In this document: one piece after another, positions 1 to 9,498 of the stretch
Layout of the letters: each line of letters begins with the position of its first letter
Numbering within the stretch: the stretch's first letter is position 1
NCBI GenBank assembly: GCA_016200645.1
Contig: JACQEJ010000118.1
Coordinates: forward strand, 1 to 41,916
Direction: 5' to 3'
DNA: 41,916 bases
Source: Deltaproteobacteria bacterium
GTDB lineage: Bacteria; Desulfobacterota; GWC2-55-46; UBA9637
Notes under the pieces: generated by a model
Told to the model about the DNA's origin: nothing
Databases searched by the model: none
The model's input: the letters and a program-made list of their open reading frames with translations, nothing else
Position numbers and translations under genes: made by a program

Positions 1-11
1 CGGTAAAATAA

Positions 12-947
12 ATGCCCCTCTTTGACACTCTAATTAAAGAGTCTCCCGACCAAAAAGATGCACTTCAAAAATCTATACTGAAAAAGATAGAAGGAAAAAC
101 AGGACGCCCCATCATTGCTTATTTGTCAAGCTTTAGAGGCGAGGCGGCGATGATGTCACAAGAAGATAAATCGGCCATTGTTAACACGATAGTTGACCTA
201 GAGAAAGGTAGTGGTATTGATGTTATTATTCATAGCGGCGGTGGATTTGCTGAGGCTGCTGAAATGCTCGCTCACATACTTCGTTCTGAATTTAAACATG
301 TAAGATTTATAGTCCCACATTCTGCCAAGAGCGCTGCAACGATGCTCTGTTTAAGTGGTGACGAGATTCTCATGTATCCATCGTCTGAGCTTGGGCCAAT
401 TGATCCGCAAATTTCTGGGACTATAAGCGGCCCTGCCCAGTCTATCATAGATGGGTTTAATGACATTAAGAAGGTAGTTGAAAAAGACAAACGAGTGAAT
501 GGAGCGTTCATTCCGTTGCTCAACAAGATGGATGTGGCCACAATACAGAGATGCCAAAATGCCATCAATTACGGTAAGAAACTAGTAAAAGGATGGCTTA
601 CAGAATATATGTTAAATGGCGAGCGAGATGCTACCCAAAAAGCTGCATACATTGCAAAGTTTTTTAGTTCTCACAATAAACATTTGACCCACGGAAAGCC
701 AATAAAACTTCATGACCTTCAAAAAATGAAACTGAAAGTAAGAAACATTTTAACAGACTTTCCTGACATAGCAAATGATATATGGGAATTTTACTGTAGA
801 TACGAGCTAATATTCCAAGAAAAATCCGCTATTGCTAAAATCATTATGAGTAAAAATGGACTGATTGTTCGTATAACACCGCAGTTGCAATTGCAATTTA
901 CACCCCCAACGATTCCACAACCTCCGACATCTAAAATAGAAAAATAG
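12..947 (+). CDS. SDH-family (SppA/ClpP-fold) serine protease-like protein
   Basis: 311 aa ORF; 'IDVIIHSGGGFAEAAEMLAHILR', 'PHSAKSAATMLCLSGDEILMYPSSELGPIDPQI' match the ClpP/SppA-like serine protease core (nucleophile in the SAKSAATML segment). Confidence 0.8.
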   Translation: MPLFDTLIKESPDQKDALQKSILKKIEGKTGRPIIAYLSSFRGEAAMMSQEDKSAIVNTIVDLEKGSGIDVIIHSGGGFAEAAEMLAHILRSEFKHVRFIVPHSAKSAATMLCLSGDEILMYPSSELGPIDPQISGTISGPAQSIIDGFNDIKKVVEKDKRVNGAFIPLLNKMDVATIQRCQNAINYGKKLVKGWLTEYMLNGERDATQKAAYIAKFFSSHNKHLTHGKPIKLHDLQKMKLKVRNILTDFPDIANDIWEFYCRYELIFQEKSAIAKIIMSKNGLIVRITPQLQLQFTPPTIPQPPTSKIEK

Positions 948-1010
948 AAAAAGGGGACTGATTTATTTGCTCTTCTTCAGATTACTACTATTTTAGACGT
1001 AAAGGTTGGG

Positions 1011-1039
1011 TTGCAGAATAAATAGTTTTGGATTATAAT
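1011..1039 (+). promoter_or_regulatory. sigma70-like promoter TTGCAG-N17-TATAAT
   Basis: ttgcag (1011-1016), 17 nt, tataat (1034-1039), upstream of AAGGAAAT and ATG at 1071. Confidence 0.5.
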
Positions 1040-1070
1040 AAGCACAAAGATTTTAGAAAGGAAATATCTT

Positions 1071-1280
1071 ATGCTCAAGCAGACTATGCAGGGAGATAAT
1101 TGCAAAATGTCAACGGTTATAATGCCGCTAACAAATGAGGGTTATATTACTCCTCTAATCATGCCGGAGAGATTTAGCAGCACTTCTACACCGAGTAAAG
1201 TTCCCCTTATTCCTACAGAACTTAATTCTGTAACCGAACCGAAGGCATTTCAAGAAAGCCATGTTGTTATTCAACTATGA
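1071..1280 (+). CDS. small hypothetical protein (69 aa)
   Basis: ORF with plausible promoter and Shine-Dalgarno; overlaps next small ORF by ATGA. Confidence 0.4.
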   Translation: MLKQTMQGDNCKMSTVIMPLTNEGYITPLIMPERFSSTSTPSKVPLIPTELNSVTEPKAFQESHVVIQL

Positions 1281-1450
1281 AGAAGAAAATGACAAAAAAT
1301 ACAAAGAATTCATTAGAAATAAAAGAACGGTATCATCAAGAGATTATCGTAAAACCCGCCCAACGGCTATTGGAGGCTTTACTTAAAGCCGAAGCAAAGG
1401 AAGTATCTGCTCTTACAAAAACCCAAAAGGTTTCTACCGCTTCCCGATAA
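1277..1450 (+). CDS. small hypothetical protein (57 aa), possibly a truncated gene
   Basis: ORF MKKKMTKNTKNSLEIKERYHQEIIVKPAQRLLEALLKAEAKEVSALTKTQKVSTASR*, start overlaps stop of previous ORF (ATGA); below the ORF-track cutoff. Confidence 0.3.
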   Translation: MKKKMTKNTKNSLEIKERYHQEIIVKPAQRLLEALLKAEAKEVSALTKTQKVSTASR

Positions 1451-1535
1451 GTTCGAAAAACTCTTTCTTTGTAATTCCCATTACATCTGCCCATTCTTCA
1501 GCAATCAATTTTTTCTTTGCAACTCCATACCCGAA
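1441..1535 (-). pseudogene. C-terminal fragment of an unidentified small protein (possibly antitoxin-like)
   Basis: minus strand reads FGYGVAKKKLIAEEWADVMGITKKEFFELIGKR* with no upstream start in frame. Confidence 0.25.
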
Positions 1536-1634
1536 AAATCCCGCGCGCTCAAGGAATTGCAAAAACAGACGGCAGAGGATTTATCCGCCCTCAAGCAATC
1601 AATTCTTCATCAGGCATTCGACGGAATGCTGTAA
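1530..1634 (+). pseudogene. C-terminal remnant of a type I restriction specificity subunit (HsdS)
   Basis: reads PEKSRALKELQKQTAEDLSALKQSILHQAFDGML*, matching the typical HsdS C-terminus (LKQSILHxAFxGxL); no upstream ORF. Confidence 0.55.
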
Positions 1635-1635
1635 G

Positions 1636-1711
1636 GTGTTAAATGATCCCGCAGTGCGGTAATTTGTTGATTTTCCAATGCTTCATTGATATAGTTATCA
1701 AATACCAAGAA
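1636..1711 (-). pseudogene. possible second HsdS-like C-terminal remnant, opposite strand
   Basis: minus strand reads FLVFDNYINEALENQQITALRDHLTP, resembling the HsdS 'ENQxLTxLRDxLLPKL' tail. Confidence 0.35.
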
Positions 1712-2008
1712 TGTTAAAAAAACAAAGAGTGCGTGATATATATTTAAAAAGCCAACAAGGTGAGCTTATGCCTGCAGATGCTCTAAACAAATTAAAATAT
1801 CTGACGGATAAAAAGAAGTTGGCTGTTCAGAGGTTTGAAACCGCAGTCATGGATATGTTGTTGAATAATCTGATACTGCTGGAGGCCTTTGGTTCAAAGA
1901 TACGGGGCGAAAGAAATCGCAGAGAGTGAATTGCTCAAGGCAAACAGATTTATAAAAGAGATTAAAAGCTATATTGAGAAGGTGGATGTTGCAAGGCTTA
2001 AAAAGTGA
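1711..2008 (+). pseudogene. conserved-looking small protein split by an apparent frameshift
   Basis: ORF 1711-1929, then the +1/-1 frame continues as ...KEIAESELLKANRFIKEIKSYIEKVDVARLKK* to 2008, ending just before the cimA start. Confidence 0.4.
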
Positions 2009-2014
2009 GGAAAA

Positions 2015-3610
2015 GTGACTGTTAGACTCTACGACACAACACTACGGGACGGCACACAGGCAGAGGATATAAATTTCTCTGTTGAGGATAAAGTGCGCAT
2101 TGCCCAGAGGCTGGATGAGCTCGGCATCCACTATATTGAGGGAGGATGGCCGGGCTCAAATCCGAGGGATATTCAATTTTTCAAAGAGGCGAAGTCTGTA
2201 AAGCTATCAAATGCCAGGCTGGTTGCGTTTGGGAGCACGCAAAGGGCTGGTGTAAAGGCAAAGGATGATGCAAATATAAAGGCCCTTTTAAAGGCAGACA
2301 CCGGCGCTATAACAATCTTTGGCAAGAGCTGGGACCTTCATGTAAAAGAGGCATTAAAGATATCGCTGGAAGAAAACATTGACCTTATCCATGACTCTCT
2401 TAAGTTTTTAAAGGAAAGGGTGGATGAGGTATTTTACGACGCCGAGCATTTCTTTGACGGCTATAAAGCAAATCCGGAATATGCATTAAAGACACTGAAG
2501 ACTGCTGAGGAAGCAGGCGCAGACTGCCTTGTTTTATGCGATACAAACGGCGGGACACTGCCTGATGAGCTGATTGAGATTATAAGGGATGTGAAGCACC
2601 ATATGACAGCCCCTTTCGGAATCCATGCCCACAATGATTCAGAGACCGCTGTTGCAAACTCCATCCTTGCAGTAAAGGAGGGGGCAGTTCAGGTGCATGG
2701 CACAATAAACGGCTTTGGCGAAAGGTGCGGAAATGCAAATCTCTGCTCCATTATCCCCAATCTTAAGATTAAGTTTGGCATAGATTGTATCAGCTCCGAG
2801 CAATTAAGAAAATTGAGAGAGGTATCCAGATTTGTCTATGAGTTGGCAAATCTGCCCCACAACAAGCATCAGGCATATGTGGGAGACAGCGCCTTTGCGC
2901 ACAAGGCTGGTGTGCATGTGAGCGCAGTCCTTAAAAGGCCTGAAACTTATGAGCATATAAGACCGGACATGGTTGGCAATCATCAAAGGGTTTTAGTCTC
3001 TGATCTTTCCGGCAAATCAAACATCATTTATAAGGCAAAGGAATTTGGCATTGATATAAACAGTAAAGACCCGATTGTTCAGAATATAATCAAGACCCTC
3101 AAAGAGCTTGAGCATCAGGGCTTTCAGTATGAAGGCGCAGAGGCATCTTTTGAACTGTTGATGCAGAAGGCTATGAAGGCGAGGAAAAAATATTTTAAGC
3201 TCCTCGGCTTCAGGGTGATTGATGAAAAGAAAAAGGAGAGTGAGCCGCCATATGCTGAGGCAACGATAAAGCTTGAGGTTAACGGCAGGGTTGAGCACAC
3301 AGCCAGCGTAGGAAATGGCCCTGTCAATGCCCTGGATAATGCGCTGAGAAAAGCGCTTGAGAAATTTTATCCTCATTTAAAGGATGTTGAGCTTCTTGAT
3401 TTTAAAGTCAGGGTTTTGACCGCCGGAAAAGGCACTGCCGCATCTGTCAGGGTTTTGGTAGAATCAGGAGATGGAAAAGAAAAATGGGGAACCGTCGGCG
3501 TTTCAGAAAATGTGATTGAGGCAAGCTGGCAGGCGCTTGTGGACAGCCTTGAATATAAACTCTATAAAGATGGGAAGGCAAATGTCAAGAGGGGAAGAGG
3601 CAAACCTTGA
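2015..3610 (+). CDS. cimA: (R)-citramalate synthase
   Basis: [54 protein letters not shown]-like plus C-terminal LeuA-dimer/allosteric domain. Confidence 0.95.
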   Translation: MTVRLYDTTLRDGTQAEDINFSVEDKVRIAQRLDELGIHYIEGGWPGSNPRDIQFFKEAKSVKLSNARLVAFGSTQRAGVKAKDDANIKALLKADTGAITIFGKSWDLHVKEALKISLEENIDLIHDSLKFLKERVDEVFYDAEHFFDGYKANPEYALKTLKTAEEAGADCLVLCDTNGGTLPDELIEIIRDVKHHMTAPFGIHAHNDSETAVANSILAVKEGAVQVHGTINGFGERCGNANLCSIIPNLKIKFGIDCISSEQLRKLREVSRFVYELANLPHNKHQAYVGDSAFAHKAGVHVSAVLKRPETYEHIRPDMVGNHQRVLVSDLSGKSNIIYKAKEFGIDINSKDPIVQNIIKTLKELEHQGFQYEGAEASFELLMQKAMKARKKYFKLLGFRVIDEKKKESEPPYAEATIKLEVNGRVEHTASVGNGPVNALDNALRKALEKFYPHLKDVELLDFKVRVLTAGKGTAASVRVLVESGDGKEKWGTVGVSENVIEASWQALVDSLEYKLYKDGKANVKRGRGKP

Positions 3611-4106
3611 TAAGAAAGATGCAGATGGGCAGGCAAGGAACATTGCCCTCCTTATCATAGCCCTCTTCCTTTTCGTTATCTACTTCTGGAGAGAATTTTC
3701 CATCGCTCCCGAACGCATCCGGTTATCGAGTTCGCCTTTAAAAAAACAAACCATTGTTGAAATAGAAGAGCCTTCCGGTTTAAGCAGGGTCTATTCATTG
3801 CCGGAAGGATCGGAAATAAAAAACGGCTCAAAGATTACCCTGCATAAAGATGGCGCCATTGATGTCGGTTTGATGAGCGGAGAAAAGCATATCATCTTTT
3901 CCATCCCTCTTGATATAAATAAGGCTGCAGCGCAGGATTTCGAGGCCCTCCCGGACATTGGGCCAAAACTTGCTGAAAGGATTGTTGAGACAAGGGAAAG
4001 GCTTGGGGGTTTTAAGACGGTGCGAGACCTTAAGAGGGTAAAAGGGATAGGCGATAAAAAACTGAAAAAGATACAGGAATGGATAACCGTTGAAAGCAAC
4101 GGCTAA
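3582..4106 (+). CDS. ComEA-like helix-hairpin-helix protein with one TM helix
   Basis: TM segment [16 protein letters not shown]; HhH repeats '[45 protein letters not shown]'; start moved to ATG at 3582 to limit overlap with cimA. Confidence 0.8.
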   Translation: MSRGEEANLDKKDADGQARNIALLIIALFLFVIYFWREFSIAPERIRLSSSPLKKQTIVEIEEPSGLSRVYSLPEGSEIKNGSKITLHKDGAIDVGLMSGEKHIIFSIPLDINKAAAQDFEALPDIGPKLAERIVETRERLGGFKTVRDLKRVKGIGDKKLKKIQEWITVESNG

Positions 4107-4131
4107 AAAAACCGCAAGCATAAAATTTTCC

Positions 4132-4160
4132 TTGACAGCATGTTTTTTTTAGGATACAAC
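4132..4160 (+). promoter_or_regulatory. sigma70-like promoter TTGACA-N17-TACAAC
   Basis: ttgaca 4132-4137, 17 nt spacer, tacaac 4155-4160; upstream of merR/pilus cluster. Confidence 0.4.
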
Positions 4161-4282
4161 TGTAGAAAAATAAATATAAATCTAAATCAAAATCCAAATA
4201 TAAAAGGCTAAAGGTTGGAGAAAATCCTGCTGGAAGGCGAAGGACTCTTTTCTGCAGCCTCTCTAGCGGGAGAGAAAAAACT

Positions 4283-4531
4283 ATGAAGACATCTCAAATA
4301 TTGGAAAAGACAGGCATCCCGAGGCATAAACTCTATTACCTGGAGCAGAAAGGGTATATAACTCCGCAGCGCATTCCGATGGGAGACCTTGAGGCGCGGG
4401 AATACAGCGGCGCCGATGTAAAAAAGATAGAGCTTATATGGAAATACCTGAAAAAGGGTTTTAAGCATAAGGCTGCATATCAGAAGGCTATGGACGAGTT
4501 TGACGGGAGATCCGTTAAAAAGGGTAAATAG
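4283..4531 (+). CDS. MerR-family helix-turn-helix protein
   Basis: MKTSQILEKTGIPRHKLYYLEQKGYITPQRIPMGDLEAREYSGADVKKIELI, MerR-type wHTH. Confidence 0.75.
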   Translation: MKTSQILEKTGIPRHKLYYLEQKGYITPQRIPMGDLEAREYSGADVKKIELIWKYLKKGFKHKAAYQKAMDEFDGRSVKKGK

Positions 4532-4562
4532 ATGTTTCATTTTTCAATGGAGCGAAGCGACG

Positions 4563-6197
4563 ATGGTGTATGAAAAGTTTTTCTATTTAAAAGAGAATCC
4601 ATTTAGCATAACCCCTGACGCAAAATTTTTATATTTGAGCAAAAAGCATCAGGAGGCGTTGGACCTCCTTTTGTTTGGCATATCAGAGCGCAAAGGCTTC
4701 CTGCTGCTATCAGGTGAGGTTGGCACCGGGAAAACGACAATTTGCAGGGCGCTTCTCGATAAATTAAATTCAAAGGTGAAGAGCGCGCTGATACTGAATC
4801 CGCTTCTGTCTGACCTTGAATTAATTGGGGCTGTCAATGAAGACTTTGGCCTCAAGGCAAACAGATCATCCCTCAAGGAGCAGCTTGATATTTTAAATTC
4901 TTTTCTGCTGAAAAGGGCAGAGGACGGAGGAAATGCGGTTGTAATAATAGACGAGGCGCAGAATTTAAGCACGAAGACGCTGGAGATGATAAGGCTTCTC
5001 TCCAACCTTGAAACGGAAAAGATGAAGCTTCTCCAGATAGTTTTGGTTGGCCAGCCTGAGCTGCGGGAAAAACTTAAGCTGCCTGAACTCCGCCAGTTAA
5101 ACCAGAGGGTTGTAGTACGGTGCCATTTGAAGCCGTTACATTTTGAAGAGACCAAGGCGTATATATTTAAACGGCTTACCATTGCAGGCGGCAAGGGAAA
5201 TATAAGATTTACATCAACGGCGTTGAAATCAATATACGATGCGAGTTCCGGCATCCCCCGGCTGATAAATATCGTGTGCGATAGGGCATTGACAGCGGCC
5301 TTTGTAGCCGGTAAGAGGGTAATTGATGACGAGATAGAGAAAAAGGCGGTAGAGGAGCTGGATATGGACGGGACGTTGAGAAAGGATGTTGAGATACCCT
5401 ATAAAAAGTCAGGAATGAAAGGCCGAAAGTCAAGGGCCGGGCAGGTAATGTATCTGGCAGTGTCCGCTGTGAGTATTGCCGCAATATTTGCAGTGTGGTG
5501 GAATGGTAAAAAGCAGGAAGCCGTGGTTGCAATCACTCCGATTATAAAGTCTGCTGCAGAGCCCGTCAACCTGTCGTCTCCTCCAGTGAGTAAAATTGCT
5601 GACCAATCCTTATCATCGCAAAAAGATGTAAACTCCCCCGGAACCCTGCATACAGAAAGGGATAAAAAAGCCGACCAAGCAGGCGGCCTCAATGCAAAGG
5701 CATTGAACGAGGTAAAAGGAGATAAAGAGGTTTCGCGACCGCAGGCCGACATAAAAAGTGAGAAGGCAACTCAGGTTGTATCATCACCGGAATATAATTT
5801 AGAAAGCAATAAGGCACGGGCCATGCAAACTGAAGAGAATACGGTTCAACCGCCTGTGAAAGGTCAGGTGACATTCAAAGGTTTACTAGTCCTTGTCAAT
5901 GGAGTTGAACATACTATCTCCAACAGTGAAACATTGGAGGTTATGAAAGGGGATAAGCTCAAGATAGTTGATGCAACAGTGGAAGGCGCTGCCGGCAAGG
6001 ATGTATCGGTAAATCTACTCGGTTTCGTTCCCAAGGGGCCTGTCAATAAAGGCGAGGATAGAGGCTATCTGATTGACACCGCAAAAGACCTCCGGGTTAA
6101 ATATTCCATAAAAGGACAGGGTGTGCAATATCCGATTGTGGTAAAATTTGGAGATAACAAGATTGGAGAAGTTTTTATAAAAATAGTGAGCAGGTAG
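4563..6197 (+). CDS. ExeA/MshM-like AAA ATPase of pilus/secretion cluster
   Basis: MVYEKFFYLKENPFSITPDAKFLYLSKKHQEALDLLLFGI; Walker A GEVGTGKTT, Walker B VVIIDEAQNL; TM and periplasmic tail. Confidence 0.85.
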   Translation: MVYEKFFYLKENPFSITPDAKFLYLSKKHQEALDLLLFGISERKGFLLLSGEVGTGKTTICRALLDKLNSKVKSALILNPLLSDLELIGAVNEDFGLKANRSSLKEQLDILNSFLLKRAEDGGNAVVIIDEAQNLSTKTLEMIRLLSNLETEKMKLLQIVLVGQPELREKLKLPELRQLNQRVVVRCHLKPLHFEETKAYIFKRLTIAGGKGNIRFTSTALKSIYDASSGIPRLINIVCDRALTAAFVAGKRVIDDEIEKKAVEELDMDGTLRKDVEIPYKKSGMKGRKSRAGQVMYLAVSAVSIAAIFAVWWNGKKQEAVVAITPIIKSAAEPVNLSSPPVSKIADQSLSSQKDVNSPGTLHTERDKKADQAGGLNAKALNEVKGDKEVSRPQADIKSEKATQVVSSPEYNLESNKARAMQTEENTVQPPVKGQVTFKGLLVLVNGVEHTISNSETLEVMKGDKLKIVDATVEGAAGKDVSVNLLGFVPKGPVNKGEDRGYLIDTAKDLRVKYSIKGQGVQYPIVVKFGDNKIGEVFIKIVSR

Positions 6198-6220
6198 GGC
6201 AGGACATGTTCTGCCCCTAC
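6194..6220. repeat. small hairpin micro-repeat
   Basis: gtagggcaggacatgttctgcccctac imperfect palindrome followed by aattttttatg. Confidence 0.7.
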
Positions 6221-6228
6221 AATTTTTT

Positions 6229-7065
6229 ATGAGTTTAATACATCAGGCGCTTAAGAAAGCGCAGATACCGCAAGATACCGATGTTCTGGCCGCAGACAGC
6301 GAACAAGGGAAAGGACACATATACTTTCATATCCCTGCGGCAAGAGCGAGGTTTATTTTCATAGTTTTTCTGTTCATCGCTTTTTTTGCAGGATGGTGGA
6401 TTGCAGACAGGATCGGTTTGTTTGCTCCGCAAAAACAGCAGCCTCGCCTAAAATCTCCGGAGCAAGCCGCTCCTGTCCAGAGGATAGATGCCGCGGCGAG
6501 CGTGAAAAATAGCGGCATGACCGCATTGAACCAAACTGCCCCAGCGGGCGGAGAGCGGGGGAACCGTTTTGAAGCGGAGCTGGAAGCGGCAAGGACGCAG
6601 AATCTGAAGGGAATAGAGCTTTATCAACATGGTAAGATTTCTCTTGCCCTGAATGAGTTTCTGGCTTCCATTAAGACATTTCCGGAATATGCGGAGGCGT
6701 ATAATAATCTGGGATTAACCTACAAACAGCTTGGCGATATGAAAAGAGCGGAGGACAGTTATAACAAGGCTCTCCGCTATAAATCCGATTATCCCGAGGC
6801 CATGAATAATTACGGCGTTTTCTTAGAGGCAAAAGGCAATTCAAAGGCGGCTCAGGAATATTTCAAAAAGGCCATCCTGACCAAACCCGATTATCCCGAC
6901 CCGTATCTTAATATGGCTATTTCTCTTGAGAAAGACAGGAGATTCAATGAGGCGATAACTTACTATGAAGGCTTTCTGTCCCACAGCACGCAGGGGGATG
7001 ATCTTCTCGGCAAGGGTGTGAGCGAGAGGATACTTTATTTAAGGCTGAAGGCTGAAGAAAATTAG
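6229..7065 (+). CDS. TPR-repeat membrane protein (MshN-like)
   Basis: N-terminal TM; TPR units 'EYAEAYNNLGLTYKQLGDMKRAEDSYNKALRYKSDYPEAMNNYGVFLEAKG'. Confidence 0.85.
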   Translation: MSLIHQALKKAQIPQDTDVLAADSEQGKGHIYFHIPAARARFIFIVFLFIAFFAGWWIADRIGLFAPQKQQPRLKSPEQAAPVQRIDAAASVKNSGMTALNQTAPAGGERGNRFEAELEAARTQNLKGIELYQHGKISLALNEFLASIKTFPEYAEAYNNLGLTYKQLGDMKRAEDSYNKALRYKSDYPEAMNNYGVFLEAKGNSKAAQEYFKKAILTKPDYPDPYLNMAISLEKDRRFNEAITYYEGFLSHSTQGDDLLGKGVSERILYLRLKAEEN

Positions 7066-7081
7066 GCGGAAGGAGATTTCT

Positions 7082-8119
7082 GTGTTCATTTTTGACAGAG
7101 GCGGTCTTACCGGTGTTGATATAGGCTCTTATGCTGCAAAGGTCGTAAGGATAAAAGGGAAAGGGACTAACCGTTCCCTTGAGGCGGTCGGATACTCAAG
7201 GCTTGACCAAATAACGTTTCCCCATGACAGCTCAAAATTAAGCGAGATGCTTAGAAATCTTTTTAATGCCAACAGAATCAAGACAAAAAATGTTAGAGCG
7301 GCGCTTTCAGGCGGTTCTTTGGTTCTGACGCATCTGCATCTGCCCAATATGCCTAAAAAAGATTTGAAGGAGGCGGTGCGCTGGGAGATGCGAAAACAGG
7401 TTACTTTCCCTCCGGAAGAGCTGGTCTGCGATTTTACTACCCTTGGAGAAGCAAAAAGGGGCGAGGAATCCGCGCTTTCTCTGATGGCGTTTGGCGCCCA
7501 GAAAAAGGATGTGGAGCAATTGATGAGGATCCTTGAGGCTGCGCTCTTAGAGCCTGTTGCCGTGGATGTGGCGCCCATGGCCATGCTCGCATGTTTTGAC
7601 TATAACAATGTCTGGGAAAACGGCGTAAATTATTCCATGATAGATATTGGCGATTCAAAATCAACCCTTGCTATATTCAAAGACAAGAAACTTTTGTTCG
7701 CCAGAGAGATACCCATAGCCGGCAGGGAGATAACCATCGCTGTTATGAATAAACTGGCATGCAGTGAAGAGATAGCGGAAAGAGAAAAGATCAGATGCGG
7801 GATCGTGCGCTCAGGCGAAAGAGACGCCGAGGTTGTGGATGTCATATCAGCCGTTGTGGAAAGATTGGCTGCGGAGGCGCACAGGTCATTTGACTATTAT
7901 CAGGCGCAGTTCAGAGAAGGGGGCATCGGCAAGATTTTTCTCTGCGGCGGAACCGCACGGCTGAAAGGGATAGATGATTTTTTTGCAAACATCCTGGGGA
8001 TTCCCTGCTTTACAGACGACCCGCTGCGCAATATCAAGATAGAATCAAAAAGATTTGATGCGGCAAGAATCAGGGAGTTTGCTCCTGACCTTGCTGTCAG
8101 CGTGGGTTTAGCGCTATGA
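7082..8119 (+). CDS. pilM: type IV pilus assembly protein PilM
   Basis: TGVDIGSYAAKVVRIKG, actin-like ATPase motifs, gene order pilMNOPQ. Confidence 0.9.
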   Translation: MFIFDRGGLTGVDIGSYAAKVVRIKGKGTNRSLEAVGYSRLDQITFPHDSSKLSEMLRNLFNANRIKTKNVRAALSGGSLVLTHLHLPNMPKKDLKEAVRWEMRKQVTFPPEELVCDFTTLGEAKRGEESALSLMAFGAQKKDVEQLMRILEAALLEPVAVDVAPMAMLACFDYNNVWENGVNYSMIDIGDSKSTLAIFKDKKLLFAREIPIAGREITIAVMNKLACSEEIAEREKIRCGIVRSGERDAEVVDVISAVVERLAAEAHRSFDYYQAQFREGGIGKIFLCGGTARLKGIDDFFANILGIPCFTDDPLRNIKIESKRFDAARIREFAPDLAVSVGLAL

Positions 8120-8730
8120 TGGAGCGGATAAACCTTATTCCGGACGAGATGCTGAGGAGGAAGAAGGCCGGGCAGAAAAGGCCCCTTATTATCGGCGTTC
8201 TGGTTCTGTATGTCCTGAGTTTGGGAATGGTTTATTTTTATCAAAGGGCTAAGGTTAAAGAGAGGTTGAATAATATAGAACAGGCAATAAAGCAAAGGGA
8301 TGATCTGATAGCGCAGAATGCGCGATATAAAGAGGTCATCGAAAGAATAAACCTTGCGCAGAAAAAAGAGGAGGATATAAAAAAAAGGCTGGAGGTGATA
8401 GATTCTCTGCTCCAGGGGAGGGTATACTGGTCGGAGATACTGCGGGGCATAACCCATCTGATACCGGACGGAATATGGCTTGAGAGCCTGTCTACCTATG
8501 ATTTACCCCAGGGATCCGGCAAGCCCCCGACAGAATCCATCGGGGGCAAAGGCGTTAAATTTAACGGCACCGCGGTTTCAAATTCCAGGATCGCTGAATT
8601 TGTCTTTGCGCTGGAGAACTCCCGGTTTTTCAAAAATGTGCTTTTGACCTATTCCCAGAAAAGGGAATTGCAGGGCAGAGACTTTTATGATTTTGAACTT
8701 ACGGTGGATTTAAAAGAGGCAAAGAAATAA
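8116..8730 (+). CDS. pilN: PilN-like fimbrial assembly protein
   Basis: MMERINLIPDEMLRRKK, TM helix, coiled coil; overlaps pilM stop. Confidence 0.85.
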   Translation: MMERINLIPDEMLRRKKAGQKRPLIIGVLVLYVLSLGMVYFYQRAKVKERLNNIEQAIKQRDDLIAQNARYKEVIERINLAQKKEEDIKKRLEVIDSLLQGRVYWSEILRGITHLIPDGIWLESLSTYDLPQGSGKPPTESIGGKGVKFNGTAVSNSRIAEFVFALENSRFFKNVLLTYSQKRELQGRDFYDFELTVDLKEAKK

Positions 8731-8743
8731 GATTTACGATTTA

Positions 8744-8772
8744 CCCCCACACCAAAATCTTTGGTGTGGGGG
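8744..8772. repeat. perfect 13-bp hairpin
   Basis: cccccacaccaaa-atc-tttggtgtggggg. Confidence 0.9.
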
Positions 8773-8787
8773 TTTACGAATTAAAAG

Positions 8788-8873
8788 TCCCCCTTAACAA
8801 AGGGGGAGCAAGGGGTTGTAAAAGTCCATGCAGCAAAGCAGAAACAACCCCCTATCCCCCTTTGTTAAGGGGG
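8788..8873. repeat. nested inverted repeat of the cccccttaacaaaggggg type
   Basis: tcccccttaacaaagggggagcaaggggttgt ... acaaccccctatccccctttgttaaggggga. Confidence 0.9.
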
Positions 8874-8916
8874 AATAATCTAAAATCGCAAATCATATAA
8901 AAAAAGCGGAGCAAAA

Positions 8917-9498
8917 TTGGACCTAAAAGATTTAAAAGAAAAAATCGGCGAATACAGGGAGCTGATAATTATTTTGACGACTGCTGTTGCAATTGGTTTT
9001 TTCTTTTATCAGTATATCTATTTAAAGAATGCCGCAGAGATCCAAAGGCTGGATTCGCAAGCGCAAACAATCGCGGCGGATATAAACAAGGTTTCAGCAG
9101 AGGCGCAGGCGACGCAGCAGACTGCCCAGAGACTCAAAGATGCGATGGGAAGGCTCAAGGAGATGGAAGAGAAATTTATGATAACCCAGAGCAAACTTCC
9201 TTCTGAAAGGCAGCTGTCGTCAATATTAAAAGGCCTTGTCGGCGGTGAGGCGAAAAGAGGCATAAAGTTTACATCGTTGAAACCGCTTCCCCTGGAACAA
9301 AAGGGGGAATATTTTAAACTCCCCTTTCAGATAACCATGCAGGGGAGATTTCAAGCATTTGGCGAATATCTGGAAAGGATAGAAGATATGCCCCGGATAA
9401 TCACAGTAGAAAATTTCAGGCTTGATGCAAAAGAGGAAAGCCTGCCGCTTCTTTCCATCCAACTGTTTATGAATACCTATGTCCTTGGAGGGCAGTGA
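8917..9498 (+). CDS. pilO: PilO-like pilus assembly protein
   Basis: N-terminal TM, coiled coil, C-terminal ferredoxin-like domain; position in the pilMNOPQ operon. Confidence 0.85.
   Translation: MDLKDLKEKIGEYRELIIILTTAVAIGFFFYQYIYLKNAAEIQRLDSQAQTIAADINKVSAEAQATQQTAQRLKDAMGRLKEMEEKFMITQSKLPSERQLSSILKGLVGGEAKRGIKFTSLKPLPLEQKGEYFKLPFQITMQGRFQAFGEYLERIEDMPRIITVENFRLDAKEESLPLLSIQLFMNTYVLGGQ

Noticed and set aside
2461-3376. Several minus-strand ORFs inside cimA
   Set aside because: Antisense shadow ORFs of a strongly supported coding gene.
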